A stretch of DNA of 64,000 nucleotides from CAVZLD01 sp963776055 (lineage in GTDB: Bacteria; Planctomycetota; Planctomycetia; Pirellulales; Pirellulaceae): the NCBI GenBank assembly GCA_963776055.1, contig CAVZLD010000013.1:632376-696375 (forward strand), read 5' to 3'. Made by a program: the position numbers and the translations under genes. This document shows, piece after piece, positions 48,968-59,257 of this stretch (positions within the stretch are counted from its first letter, which is position 1; every line of letters begins with the position of its first letter). Under the pieces are notes generated by a model. The model saw only the letters and a program-made list of their open reading frames with translations, was not told the DNA's origin and made no database searches.

Positions 48968-49677
48968 GGCTTCCCAACCGTGGTTACAGAGAGTTTGTTG
49001 GAGACAAGATTTTCGCGTTTACGTTACGTCCCCACCGAGCGGGTCCTGCGTTGTGAATGATTCGCTAGGGTGAGTCATCGGTGTCTGAGTGCATTGGTTC
49101 GTCGTCAAACTCTCGTTGTACGACTCAGACCGGCTGAGTCGGGTCGGAATAAGACGGTTTTCCTGGCTGGTGCACTCGGCGTGTCTGTCCGCGTCTCGCA
49201 GTCTGAGCATCGGTATCTGGTTATGCGGGAGGCAACCGTTTCGTGGCTAATTCCGCTTGTTCGGGAAATAGCGGTCGAACCGGTTGCGCAAAATGGGTAA
49301 AATTCGAGCCGGTCTTCGTGCGAGCGTACCGCGCTGTTCGTAAGGCGATTCGCGAGCGGGTCCCGGCCTGCCAAGCAGCCAACCGGATGCCCGAGGGACG
49401 GCGGAGACGCAGGCGGTCAAGGAAAGCAATTTTCGGAGGGCCTGTAAGGATTCAGTGCAACAGAAAGCCGATAACGCTCCTAGGCAGTTCCTCACACGCA
49501 AGGGAGTGTTGGGGGAATTTGCCTGGGCGACCGACCCCTTTGGATCGACGATGCTGGATGCACTTCCAGCACCGACCGACCGGCGGGTTGGCCAATCAAG
49601 TCTCGGATGAATAGAATAGGGAAACTTTGAGGCGCAGTCACGAGTTCCTTGCGCGTCTCGATGGGGAGCAGCAAATC
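48968..49677. other. Divergent intergenic region upstream of the Wza-like gene
   Basis: 710 bases without a convincing gene; several short frames have no recognisable sequence. TTACGTTAC at 49019-49027 matches the same nonamer at 47885-47893, upstream of the lipoprotein gene. Promoters for the Wza-like gene and for the small secreted protein must lie here. I see no RNA gene. Confidence 0.4.
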
Positions 49678-50118
49678 ATGAAACATTTCGCCATCCTCTT
49701 CGCAGCCTGCGTCGTCTCGATCTGCTGCAGCGACAGTCTGCTCGCCCAACGGCGGACCCCCTATTCAGTCCGGCAACCGGTGCTCAGCCCGTGGGTCACC
49801 ACCTCGGGCTTCGCACAACGGAGGCGTCAACAACTATCTGGGGATGGTGCGCCCTCGCCAGCAGATGGTTGATTTCGCAAATCAGACGAGGCAGTTCGCC
49901 GCGACGCAACAGGCGTTAGAGCGTCAGGCGGGGTATGAGTTGAATCAATTGGAACAAACGCTGCAGCAGGGATACGAGACCCAGATGCTGCTACAGCAAC
50001 GACCCACCTCGACAGCGGCCGAGCCCCCGCTCGGGCAGCAGGCTTCATGAACTACTCGCGCTTCTATCCTCAGGCCGCCGGCAGCGGTGCTCCGTCCGGC
50101 CGTTACATGAGTCGCTAG
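49678..50118 (+). CDS. Small secreted protein of unknown function, frameshifted twice
   Basis: About 146 residues after repair. A signal peptide (FAILFAACVVSICCSDSLLA) is followed by a conserved-looking block, SGFHNGGVNNYLGMVRPRQQ, a coiled-coil segment (QTRQFAATQQALERQAGYEL) and a short Tyr/Gly C-terminus (NYSRFYPQAAGSGAPSGRYM). The block is only joined if one extra base near 49811 is removed and one missing base near 50045 is restored. I know no function; the GGVNNYLGMVRP block looks like a family signature. ATG 49678 begins the signal peptide. Confidence 0.6.
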
Positions 50119-50164
50119 ACAAGAGACGCGCGATTGCTCGACGGACGGTCGCCTAAAAAAAGTC

Positions 50165-51526
50165 ATGGGAATCTGCGATCGCGGTCTCGGCCAAAGTTTG
50201 CTGCTCTTCTGCCTGATGATTCCGCCAGGGATAGCCGGGGCGGTAGAGGTTTGGCCCGAGTTCCGTGGACCGCAAGGCGACGGTCACGCCGACGATAGCA
50301 ATCCACCCTGGACGTGGAGCGAAACGGAAAACGTCCGTTGGAAAATGGGGATTCCTGGCAAGGGCTGGTCCTCTCCCGTCGTCTGGCAGAATCAAATCTG
50401 GGTCACGACCGCGACAGAAGATGGGAAAGAGATGTCCGTTGTCTGCCTGGAGCGGCAGACCGGCGTCGTCCTGCATGAACGGGTTCTATTTCGCAACGAC
50501 GAACCACGTTTCTGTCACCCGACCAATAGCTATGCATCGCCGACGCCGGTGGTCACCGAAAAGCACGTCTATGCACATTTCGGTAGTTACGGCACTGCTT
50601 GTCTGAACCGGAAGACTGCGGACACCGTCTGGCAGCGTCGTGATCTGCCCTGTGATCATTTTCGCGGCCCCGGATCATCACCGATCCTCTTTGATGGGCG
50701 ACTCTACGTCGCGTTCGACGGCCATGATCTTCAGTACCAGGTAGCCTTGGATGCGGCAACCGGTGCCACCGTCTGGAAAGTCGATCGCCAAATCGATTAC
50801 GGAAGTGACGACGGCGACTACCGGAAGGCATACGGCACGTGTACCGTGATCGAGGTCGATGGTTCGCCGCAGTTGATCAGTCCGAGCGCCGCCGAGACGA
50901 TCGCTTACGAACCGCGCACTGGCACCGAGCTATGGCGTATTCGACATGGCGGCATGAACGCCGCCACTCGGCCGTTGTTCGCGCATGGACTGGTTTATTT
51001 GACGACCGGAGATGCCGTGGGATCCCAGCGGCCCTCCTTGCTTGCCGTGCGACCCGATGGCCCTTTCGCCAAACACCCGCAGTGGGTCGTCGATCAGGGA
51101 GCCCCTCGGCGTTCGTCACCCATCATCGTGGGAGACTACTTGTTCCTGGTCCGCGATGAGGGAATCGCCTCCTGCTTGAACGCGAAAACGGGGGAGTCTC
51201 TCTGGCAGAAACGACTGGGAGGTACCTACCGTGCTTCACCCGTCTGCGCGGGGGATCGCCTGTATTTCTTCAATTTGGAAGGCCAGGCGAGCGTTTTGCG
51301 GGCCAGTCCGCAGTGGGAATTGCTTGCGGTGAATCGGCTGGACGAAGGCTGCCAGGCTTCGCCAGCGATCGTGGGCGATTCGCTCATCGTTCGGACTACG
51401 ACGCACCTATACTGCATCGAGTCACTCGATGGCCGCTCACCCGGTGATGAAACAACTCGCTCGCCGAGCAGATCTCACCCTTCGTTTCATCCGGTCGCAT
51501 TCCCGGACTCTTCTGCCTCGGGGTAG
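50165..51526 (+). CDS. Secreted PQQ-like beta-propeller repeat protein
   Basis: This 453-residue protein has a signal peptide (LLLFCLMIPPGIAGA) and a beta-propeller of PQQ/WD-like blades: WSSPVVWQNQIWVTTATEDG, SSPILFDGRLYVAFDGHDL, ALDAATGATVWKVDRQ, PLFAHGLVYLTTG, CLNAKTGESLWQKRLGGTYR. The WPEFRGPQGDG start is characteristic of planctomycete outer-membrane-assembly (BamB-like) and PQQ repeat proteins. Function is unknown; no PQQ-binding residues can be asserted. No good ribosome site precedes the ATG. Its last 40 bases overlap the end of the convergent acetyltransferase gene. Confidence 0.85.
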   Translation: MGICDRGLGQSLLLFCLMIPPGIAGAVEVWPEFRGPQGDGHADDSNPPWTWSETENVRWKMGIPGKGWSSPVVWQNQIWVTTATEDGKEMSVVCLERQTGVVLHERVLFRNDEPRFCHPTNSYASPTPVVTEKHVYAHFGSYGTACLNRKTADTVWQRRDLPCDHFRGPGSSPILFDGRLYVAFDGHDLQYQVALDAATGATVWKVDRQIDYGSDDGDYRKAYGTCTVIEVDGSPQLISPSAAETIAYEPRTGTELWRIRHGGMNAATRPLFAHGLVYLTTGDAVGSQRPSLLAVRPDGPFAKHPQWVVDQGAPRRSSPIIVGDYLFLVRDEGIASCLNAKTGESLWQKRLGGTYRASPVCAGDRLYFFNLEGQASVLRASPQWELLAVNRLDEGCQASPAIVGDSLIVRTTTHLYCIESLDGRSPGDETTRSPSRSHPSFHPVAFPDSSASG

Positions 51527-52637
51527 TCGTACAAGCGGTAGGTTTTCGTGCGCTTCGCTCCCCCCCTTTCCAAGGTCAGGCGCGAAAGCTGATTACTTTC
51601 CAGGACCCACGAGAATTCCGCTTCCTGAATCCCCCATTGCAGGACATTGGGTACGAGGTGCGCGACTAGCGCGAGTCCGATTCCCCACCGCTGATACTCG
51701 GGAATCACGTTGGTACTCAACAGTCGAACTGTCTTGATTGCTCGCCGATTCCACAATAGCCGCAACGCGCCGAAGGGAAACAACCGACCATCGATCGCTC
51801 GAATGCGCGGATTATAGTCCAACAGGCCGAACATGGCCCCAATCGGCTGTCCGTCGATCTCCGCGATCGTCGTCATTTCGGGGACGATCAGGTGCCGCAG
51901 CGACCGTGCCATGTGTTTCACCTCGCCTTCCGTTAAGGGCACAAATCCCCAGGTCGCGACAAGTGATTGATTGTAGATCTCCAGAAACGTTCGGGCATCT
52001 TCCTCGAAGCGAGAGGGATCCAGAGAGCGAATGGATACGTTGAAGCGGCGCACCGACTCGTCGGCAATGAACTTGAGTTTACTGTCCAGCGATTGGAGCA
52101 TGTCGACGTGCCCCCAGAAGGCGTACAGATCCTGCACTTTTTTGAATCCATACTCCGTGATCAATCGCGAATAATACGGTGGGTTGTACGTCATCATGAA
52201 CACGGGGGGACTTTCAAATCCCTCGACCAACAGACCCAACTCGTAATTTAACGAAGGATTGCAGGGACCGCGCAGCTGATAGATATCACGCTCGGCAAAC
52301 CAAGCACGCGCTGCGTCGAATAAACCATGAGCCACTTGCTGATCATCCACACACTCAAAAAAGCCAAAGAACCCTCGCTTTTCCTGATACCGTTCGTTGT
52401 GCCCCTGATTCAGGATCGCCGCCAAGCGGCCGCTGGGAACTCCGTTGCGTCGAGCGAGAAAGGTCTGCACGGAGTTCGTGTCATAGAATGGATGGTGCTT
52501 AAAGCCCACCATCTCCTTCTCGGACTGCCGCAATCGCGGGACCCAACAGGCATCGTGCGCATAGATGCGCCAGGGAGTTCGAGGAATTGCTTCCGCTCCT
52601 TGCGTCGCTTCACCGGAATCACTTCAATCTGGGACAT
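51487..52637 (-). CDS. GNAT-like acyltransferase superfamily protein (YghO-like), frameshifted
   Basis: About 383 residues. The N-terminus SQIEVIPVKRRKERKQFLEL continues in another frame as WRIYAHDACWVPRLRQSEKEMV; a missing base near 52578 joins them. The C-terminal half has GNAT-like features (NVIPEYQRWGIGLALVAHLV resembles the acetyl-CoA loop, and EFSWVLESNQLSRLTLERGG the family end). The layout resembles E. coli YghO and its relatives, which have two GNAT-like folds and no known substrate. ATG 52637 is the likely start. Confidence 0.75.
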
Positions 52638-53038
52638 CGCCACGGCCCTTCCCTGCGATTGGCCTCGCGCACTTCCATCCGAAATCCAGACCACTCCTCG
52701 TGTCGTAGCATAGCAGGTAATCCCACGACTCGGGATAACCCGATATCCAGCCCAGCGGAGGGGCTCGGACTGTCTCTTGAGGAGAGGAATGGCTCCGAAC
52801 GCACAAGTGTGAAATCGGAAGAAAAGGAGGATCTCACGGCGGCTGTTTCCCTTTTCCTCAACAGCCGGTCGCGCTTTGGGAAATCTCGTTGCATAGGCAA
52901 GCGGCTCTTTTGATATACTTGGGAAAGTCGGTCCCGCGCGTCTCGGCGGGGGATCGGAACCGCAGCTTTCGCGCCTTCGCATCGGCCGGTGCATCGGTCG
53001 GTGCGTTCCTGCCTTGAATCCTTGCTGATTCGACTATC
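52638..53038. other. Divergent intergenic region
   Basis: About 400 bases between two divergent genes. It has AT-rich patches (52795-52870 and TTTTGATATACTT near 52908-52920, where GATATACT resembles a -10 box for the plus-strand gene) but no gene that I can support. Confidence 0.4.
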
Positions 53039-54070
53039 ATGTCGCGTGTGTTGGTTACCGGTGCCACCGGCTTTATCGGCAGACGGTTCGTTCCGTTCCT
53101 CACACTTCGCGGTCACGAGGTGCGTTGTCTGGTTCGTCGCACCGTTGCAACCGACGATCTCCGGCGATCGGGTGCCGAGCTCTTGGTTGGCGACGTACGG
53201 GACCGCGGAGCGCTGCAGCGAGCAACGCGGGGCTGTGAGTTTGTCTATCACTTGGCCGGCAAGACATCTGCGCTGCATCGTCAAGAAATGTACGAGGTGA
53301 ACGCCCGCGGTACGGATCTCATCACGCGCGCCTGTGCGGCTCAAATGACACCGCCGACAATGGTCCTGGTCTCTTCCTTGGCTGCGGTGGGGACATCTCC
53401 TCGCGGCCAGATTCAAAGCGAAGTCCGCCCTGCTCGACCGATTTCGGAATATGGGCGCAGCAAACAACTTGGCGAGCGAGCCGCACGGGCTTGGGCCGCG
53501 CGAATCCCCCTTTCTATTGTCCGTCCCGCGATCGTTTTCGGTCCCGGAGACCGAGAGCTTCTGCTCGTCTTTCGGGCGATCGCGCAGCTTGGAGTCCACG
53601 CGGTCCCCGGGTACACACCGCGTCGCGTTGCCCTGATCTACTGCGATGACCTGCTGGAAATTCTGATGCGCGTCGCGAGTCGAGGCGAACGCGTCCCTGC
53701 CAACCGACACGTTCCCGAGAATCTTGACGATGGCCTTGGCCGGGGCATTTACCATGCGACAGTCCCGGAACAGCCTTTCTATGCGGAGTTGGGAAGAATG
53801 ATCGCCCGGGCGGTGAACAGTCGACAGACGCTGGTCCTGCCTTTCGCGGAACCGTTCATCTGGCTGATCGCTCTGGGAAACCAATTGATCAACGCAGCCT
53901 ACGGTCGGTCGGACAGCCTGAACGTGGATAAGATTCGCGAGGCGTTGGCCGGCGAATGGACCAGCTCGGCGGAACCCGTTCGTCGGGAGCTCGGTTTCCA
54001 ACCTCCGCGATCGCTGCAACAGCGGCTAAACGAGACAGCCCGCTGGTACCGCGAGCAGGGCTGGATCTGA
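53039..54070 (+). CDS. NAD-dependent epimerase/dehydratase (extended SDR)
   Basis: This 343-residue extended short-chain dehydrogenase has the NAD motif VLVTGATGFIGRRFV at the N-terminus, GDVRDRGALQRA, CEFVYHLAGKTS, the catalytic VSSLAAV serine region and SEYGRSKQLGE as YxxxK. The closing region (NVDKIREALAGEWTSSAEPV) is typical of sugar-nucleotide or 3-beta-hydroxysteroid-like members. The substrate cannot be told. The stop lies 12 bases from the end of the convergent methyltransferase gene. Confidence 0.87.
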   Translation: MSRVLVTGATGFIGRRFVPFLTLRGHEVRCLVRRTVATDDLRRSGAELLVGDVRDRGALQRATRGCEFVYHLAGKTSALHRQEMYEVNARGTDLITRACAAQMTPPTMVLVSSLAAVGTSPRGQIQSEVRPARPISEYGRSKQLGERAARAWAARIPLSIVRPAIVFGPGDRELLLVFRAIAQLGVHAVPGYTPRRVALIYCDDLLEILMRVASRGERVPANRHVPENLDDGLGRGIYHATVPEQPFYAELGRMIARAVNSRQTLVLPFAEPFIWLIALGNQLINAAYGRSDSLNVDKIREALAGEWTSSAEPVRRELGFQPPRSLQQRLNETARWYREQGWI

Positions 54071-54082
54071 GCTGGCCGAGAG

Positions 54083-54940
54083 TCATCGTTCCGTCGCGAA
54101 TCGGGCCATCACACCCGCCGGAAGGCGCCGGCCGTCAGCGGTAGCCAGCGACAATGTTCGCGCCGCAACGCCCGCCTGGCAATGGCCAAAAAGCGCGTCC
54201 GCCAGGCTGGCTGTCATTTCGGCCGGACCGAAGCTTGGGCTATGGCCGGTCAGTAAGACAAAGGCGCGCTGCTGCTCGGTCAGTTTCCCACAGCCTCGCA
54301 GTAGTGGAAGCAGATCCACCGACATCTTCCAGGACTCTCCCTTCGGCCCATGACCATAGCTGGGTGGATCAAGGATTACCGCGTCATATCGGTTACCTCT
54401 GCGTTGCTCGCGCTGCACAAATCGACGTGCATCTTCCTCAATCCATCGGATGGGTGCCTGCTCCAACCCGGAGAGTTTGGCGTTTTCGCGGGCCCAGCGA
54501 ATCACGTTCCGCGCCGCGTCCACGTGCACGACCTCCGCACCGGCGGCAGCCGCTGCCAAAGTACTGCCACCGGTGTAGGCGAACAGATTGAGCACTCGCA
54601 GAGGTTGATCGCGAGCCGCGACCTGCTGTCGAATCCACGACCAGTTCTCGAATTGCTCGGGGAACACCCCCAAGTGCCCGTACGGTGTGGGCCGCAATTG
54701 GAGCCGAAATGGTCCACAATCGAGAATCCACTCCTTAGGCAACGCCTGCGCTGGGCGCCACCCGCCCCGCTCCCCACGCGTCCGTTCAAAACGAGACACG
54801 GCCTGTCGCCAGTGCTGCGGATGCGACTTCGGTTGTCCGTCCGCTGCGGGACTCGGTCGGTCGAGCAAAAACTCACCAAATCGCTCCAACTTGCGTCCTT
54901 GGCCAAAATCAACCAGTTCGTAAGCGTCGACTGCGGACAT
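54083..54940 (-). CDS. Class I SAM-dependent RNA methyltransferase, RlmI-like without PUA
   Basis: The protein has 285 residues. It has an RlmI/RlmK-type Rossmann methyltransferase: HLGVFPEQFENWSWIRQQV, the SAM motif VLNLFAYTGGSTLAAAAAGAE, VVHVDAARNVIRWARENA, and the cytosine-type active site YDAVILDPPSYGHGPKGESW. The PUA domain of E. coli RlmI is absent at the N-terminus. It probably methylates a cytosine in 23S rRNA, but that is inferred. Confidence 0.88.
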   Translation of the reverse strand: MSAVDAYELVDFGQGRKLERFGEFLLDRPSPAADGQPKSHPQHWRQAVSRFERTRGERGGWRPAQALPKEWILDCGPFRLQLRPTPYGHLGVFPEQFENWSWIRQQVAARDQPLRVLNLFAYTGGSTLAAAAAGAEVVHVDAARNVIRWARENAKLSGLEQAPIRWIEEDARRFVQREQRRGNRYDAVILDPPSYGHGPKGESWKMSVDLLPLLRGCGKLTEQQRAFVLLTGHSPSFGPAEMTASLADALFGHCQAGVAARTLSLATADGRRLPAGVMARFATER

Positions 54941-55153
54941 GCAAGAACCACCGGAGATGACTTGGAGACAAAGCTCGGAATGGGAATAATAAATCGACTC
55001 GGATGAGCGGCAGGAATACCGAAGTGTTTCGAATCCGGCCGCCCCCCCTATGATGGCTCCGCAAGACGATCGATAACAGGGGCTCGGGGAGCAACCCGGT
55101 ACATTGTCGCGCGGTCACGCAGTCGAATCCCTTTAGCCCCGCTGGTACTATCG

Positions 55154-56302
55154 ATGGAGCTTGCAGTTCGCTGGATCGTCATTGTCGGAATCGTTGTGGC
55201 CGGCCAGATCGCGATGGGCTCGGATGCGTCGAGTAACCCCGCACCCTCGACTGACCAGATTCAACAATGGGTCGCCGCCTTAGAGTCGGACAGCTACTCG
55301 GCGCGGCACGCGGCAACGGAACGACTGATCCTAGCCGGCCAACCGGCGGTCGAGGCGGTCACCCGAGCGATCGAGCAGGGCGGGCTGGAGACGATCATCC
55401 GAGGGATCTACATTCTGCGGCAACTTGCTCTGTCGACGAGCAGCATCCAGACCGAGGCGGCCGCTTACGATGCATTGCAGCAGATCTCTCGCCGACCGGT
55501 CACGACGGCGGCCCGGCGCGCCGCCACGGCAGTCCAAGCGTTGGACCAGATCCGGTACCGTCGTGCGGAACAACACCTGGAACAACTGGGAACCGTCATC
55601 TCGATGACAAATGTTCAGGTCGGGCCGCGTCTTAGTCAGCCCTTTCCTTCGATCTTGATCGATGAATCCTGGCGAGGTTCGATCGAGGATCTGGATTGGC
55701 TGCCCCGGATCACGGACGCTCGTCTGCCCGAAGGTCCGGAGGTGTGGATGCTCTCACTTCGCGGTCCGCAAGTGACCGATGCCTGGCTGCAACGCGTCAG
55801 TTCGTTAAAGAACATTCGCGTCGTACAGTTAAAGTCCACCGGGATCAGCAATGAAGCACTGGCACACCTGCAGGCGTTGCCGGAGCTTCGATACGTGGAG
55901 CTGCTTTACACTCCCATTACGGATGCCGCGCTGCCGTACTTGTCCTCGCTGAAGAGCTTCGCGAATCAAGTTGTACGGGACTCGGATTTCACCGAAGGCG
56001 TTTCAGCAGCTGCAGGGCAACTTGGCCGGCGTAGAGATCGACTACCGCCAGGGAGGGTTCCTCGGGATCGGATGTGAAGACAACCCGTGTCGAATCACCA
56101 CTGTTCGCGAGGGAACAGCGGCGGCCGCAGCGGAACTGCAGACGGGTGACATTGTGACGCGCTACAACGACCAGCCGGTGAAGACGATGGATGAGCTCAC
56201 AAGCCGAATCGCCAGAACGCCGCCGGAGATCAGGTCGAAATTGAAATCCTGCGCGGCGGCGAACGGATCAAGAAACAGATCGTCCTCGGCGAATGGGACT
56301 AG
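55154..56302 (+). CDS. Secreted HEAT/leucine-rich/PDZ protein, frameshifted twice
   Basis: About 382 residues after repair. A signal peptide (WIVIVGIVVAGQIAMG) is followed by a HEAT-like part (residues ~35-140: DSYSARHAATERLILAGQPA). Then come two or three leucine-rich units (NIRVVQLKSTGISNEALAHL, ELRYVELLYTPITDAALPYL, KLYGTRISPKAFQQLQG) and a C-terminal PDZ domain (GFLGIGCEDNPCRITTVREG, TGDIVTRYNDQPVKTMDELT). Breaks near 55965 (extra base) and 56230 (missing base). The final frame ends VEIEILRGGERIKKQIVLGE and stops at 56302. PDZ plus LRR points to peptide binding in the periplasm; no protease domain is present. Confidence 0.78.
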
Positions 56303-56494
56303 CGTGTGCCACACGAACATGGCGCGTTCGTGGCGACGTTTCTTCCGAGCAGAAGGGGCGACGAGACGCTACCGGGAAGTGTTACACGCTGTAGAAGAAT
56401 GACGAAGAGCACAAAGGGCATTGCCGAATCCGAGGTGACAGGCCGCGGATTCGAGCACCTTGCTCCTTGTACTCTCCGTCACGGTGACTTCCCG

Positions 56495-56902
56495 TTATGA
56501 AGCCCCCGATTGCGGCGCCTGACTCGCCGCGGGATTGCTGCGTCCCGCACCGGGCTGGACCCGTTTGCGGACATCGGTCTCCAGCACGCCAAAAGCGGCT
56601 TCGTGCCGCTGCACCGACATGCTGAGGGCAGCCAACAGACGCTTGGCGGTGAAGTGATTGAGGATAATCCGCTGACTGATGCGGATCGGGTTTTCGGGCA
56701 CGCCCACCGGCTGTGTGTTCAAGCCGAAGTCGACGATCAACTCTTCTGGCGTCCCCGTCACGCGACAGAAATTCGCGTAACAACTGGTGATGTGACTATC
56801 ATCAACCGGTACCTGAGGTTGAGCCGCCGGGGCTGGCTGATTCGCCGCTGCGGCTGGTTTCTCCGCGGTGGCTTCCTGCTTCTTTTCGTCTGCCATCATC
56901 AT
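56495..56902 (-). CDS. DUF3467 domain protein
   Basis: The protein has 135 residues. The DUF3467 core is SCYANFCRVTGTPEELIVDFGLN, then ISQRIILNHFTAKRLLAALS. It has an Ala/Pro-rich N-terminal extension and a short disordered tail. The family is small and uncharacterised, seen in planctomycetes and others. It directly follows the site-2 protease/HlyD fusion gene on the same strand with 44 bases between them, so it is probably the last gene of that operon. I keep the M at 56902, though ATGs two and one codons later are possible. Confidence 0.85.
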   Translation of the reverse strand: MMMADEKKQEATAEKPAAAANQPAPAAQPQVPVDDSHITSCYANFCRVTGTPEELIVDFGLNTQPVGVPENPIRISQRIILNHFTAKRLLAALSMSVQRHEAAFGVLETDVRKRVQPGAGRSNPAASQAPQSGAS

Positions 56903-56946
56903 TTCTCCTTCAGATCCTTAAATCAAACCAAACAACAGTAACTTCT

Positions 56947-59201
56947 CTAGAGATCGAAACGGAACGTCCGAGTGGCGAACCGCAGCAATCGCCAACCCAG
57001 GGAGTGTGGGTCGACCCCGACTTTCGCTCGGCCACGCATCCCGGGTGTGTAGAGTTGGGCATCACCAGACAACGGCACCGTCACCTGGTAGGTAGGGTTC
57101 AACGGCTGGGGCCGTCCGACGGGCGTCGTCTCGGCGGCGATCTTACCGCCGCCCTGCACCGCCATACTGGAAGAGATGTACTTCACCGGTTCCTGCGAGA
57201 TATCGCCGTCACTTTCGATGGCCGACTCTTCCACATCACCAGCATACGAATCCAGCTTGATGCGTACGCGCTGGCCTGCCTTCAGGAAGTTGCGGTCCGC
57301 CTCGTCGACGTACATCATCGCCTCGAATTGATCCGGGTTGCCAATCCGACAAATCTGATCGTTTGGCTCCACAAACGTCCCCCGGTTGATCTCATCGAGC
57401 AGCGAACCGGACCATCGAGGCAACAAGCCGTCCACCTCCGGCTCGGCGGGCCGGAGACTCGCCGGAATCACCGTTCCCTGAATCGGTGATCGGATCTGCA
57501 GTTTTGCAAAATCCTCTTGCTCTCTCTGCAACTGTTCCTGCGCCGATTCGAGCAATTCTTCGATCTCGGGAATGCGTCCGGCGACCTTATCACTGTCACG
57601 CGAGACTCGCAGGCGGCGCATCACCGCCAACTGTTCCGTGTACTGGCGGACGCTTTGCTCCAGCCGATCGATACTCAATCGCAGGTTTTCGTTCTCCAGC
57701 ACCGCCAGGACCGTTCCGACATCGACGGAATCACCGGCCTGCACGCGGACCTCCTGCAGCGTGCCGGGAACCATCGCATAGACAGCCTGGGCATCCTTGG
57801 GCTGGACTTCGAGGGCACACTTGATGCTGTACGGCAGCGGAATGAAACAGAATGCGGCGATCAGCGCGGCGGCCACCGCAACGGTGGTGAAAACTCGGTT
57901 CTTCTTCACCTGATGCATTCTCCCGGGTACGTGAAAGAACTTGCCCAACTTCCAGAGTGGCTGAACAACCAGCCCGAACAGCCCTGCGAAGGCGATGATC
58001 TGACCGATGATCTTGAGCCCGTAGGGCTCCAAGACCTTGTTCAGGAACATCAGAATGGAGAACACGACCACCCAGCGATATACGACCGCCGCAATCGTGT
58101 AGAGCGCGAAGAACCAGCGGTTGCGCTGCGGCAGAAACGGATCTTCCTGCTGCTCGATACCCAGACAGTATTCCGACATAAATCGCTGCAGAATGCTTGC
58201 TGGATTTCTGCCGCAGATTCGGGATCTCCGCCAGATCCGACAGGATGTAATACCCGTCGAATCGCAGCAAGGGGTTCCCATTGAACAGGATCGTGCTGAC
58301 CGAGCAGATGAACATCACACTCAGACAGATCTGATTCAGCAGCACACCCGGCTCACTAAACCACCAGAGAAACGTGGCAATGGACGCCAGAACCGCTTCC
58401 ACGTACATTCCCGCCGCTCCGATGGCCGCCCGGTGCCACTTATTCGGCAGCAGCCAGGAGTCGGAAACGTTGCAGTACAGGCACGGCGTGAGCACCAGAA
58501 TCATGACGCCGATTTCATGGCACTCACCTCCGAATTTCTTACACGACAATCCATGGCCGAACTCGTGAAGGACCTTGGTGATCGCCAGCGTCATTCCCAA
58601 CCAGAACCAGTTCTCGGGGCCAAAGAACTCGTGGAACGCAGGCAGCCGCTCCCGAAAGACGTCGAACTGACTACCGACCAGCAGCAGAGCGGCCAGTCCG
58701 ATCGTTCCGAAGAACATCAGTGCCCACTTGGTAAAAAACCAGTTCGTGAACGGAGACAGCCAGTTGAGAATCCGGTCCGGGATCAATCCCCTTGAAACGA
58801 ATCGCCAGCACGTTGGACAGTTTCGACAACAACTCACGCCGAACCGTTTCATCGCGCCGCTTTCGCAGCTGAGGCCCTTGCCCTTCGGCGTCGGTGATCA
58901 ACAATCCGCTGCGATGCAGCATGCCAATGAAGTGCTGCAGATCGTGCAATCCGATTTTCTGCGGAGCAAAGTCCCGCTCAAAGCGGTCCTTGATATCCTG
59001 AAAACTGCACTGGCCGTCCAGCATCCGCAGGATGGAATACTCCTCTTCCTGAAACCGGTAGTACTTCAGGCCGATCGGTTCCTTGATCACCCAGTACGGT
59101 TTTCCCAGATAACGATGGTAGCGGACCGACAGGTCTGGCCGCATGCGCAGCGGAAGACGCCGAGACGCGCTGGACACAAGGCTGTCAGACAGCGTAACCA
59201 T
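56947..59201 (-). CDS. Winged-helix (PqqD/RRE-like) + site-2 protease (M50) + HlyD fusion protein, frameshifted
   Basis: About 750 residues. Residues ~20-100 (YWVIKEPIGLKYYRFQEEEY, FQDIKDRFERDF) form a small domain that looks like the PqqD/RRE winged helix used to hold peptide substrates. Residues ~150-430 are an M50 site-2 protease: membrane helices, the zinc motif HEFGH in ITKVLHEFGHGLSCKKFGG, and NGNPLLRFDGYYILSDL with the third ligand Asp. A HlyD/biotinyl-lipoyl part follows, VQAGDSVDVGTVLAVLENE, a coiled coil and RIKLDSYAGDVEE. Two extra bases, near 58782 (join KGIDP to DRILNWLSPF) and near 58205 (RQKSS to SILQRFMSEY), break the frame. Probably a peptide-processing exporter component. 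Confidence 0.82.
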
Positions 59202-59257
59202 GCATTACCGCCGTGGGGCAGGAAGAGGGATGGAGGACGAACGAGATGACCCGGCGT

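Noticed and set aside
49255..49330. Possible tRNA-like sequence with a TTCGAGCC stretch
   Set aside because: No acceptor stem, D-arm or anticodon arm can be drawn around it.
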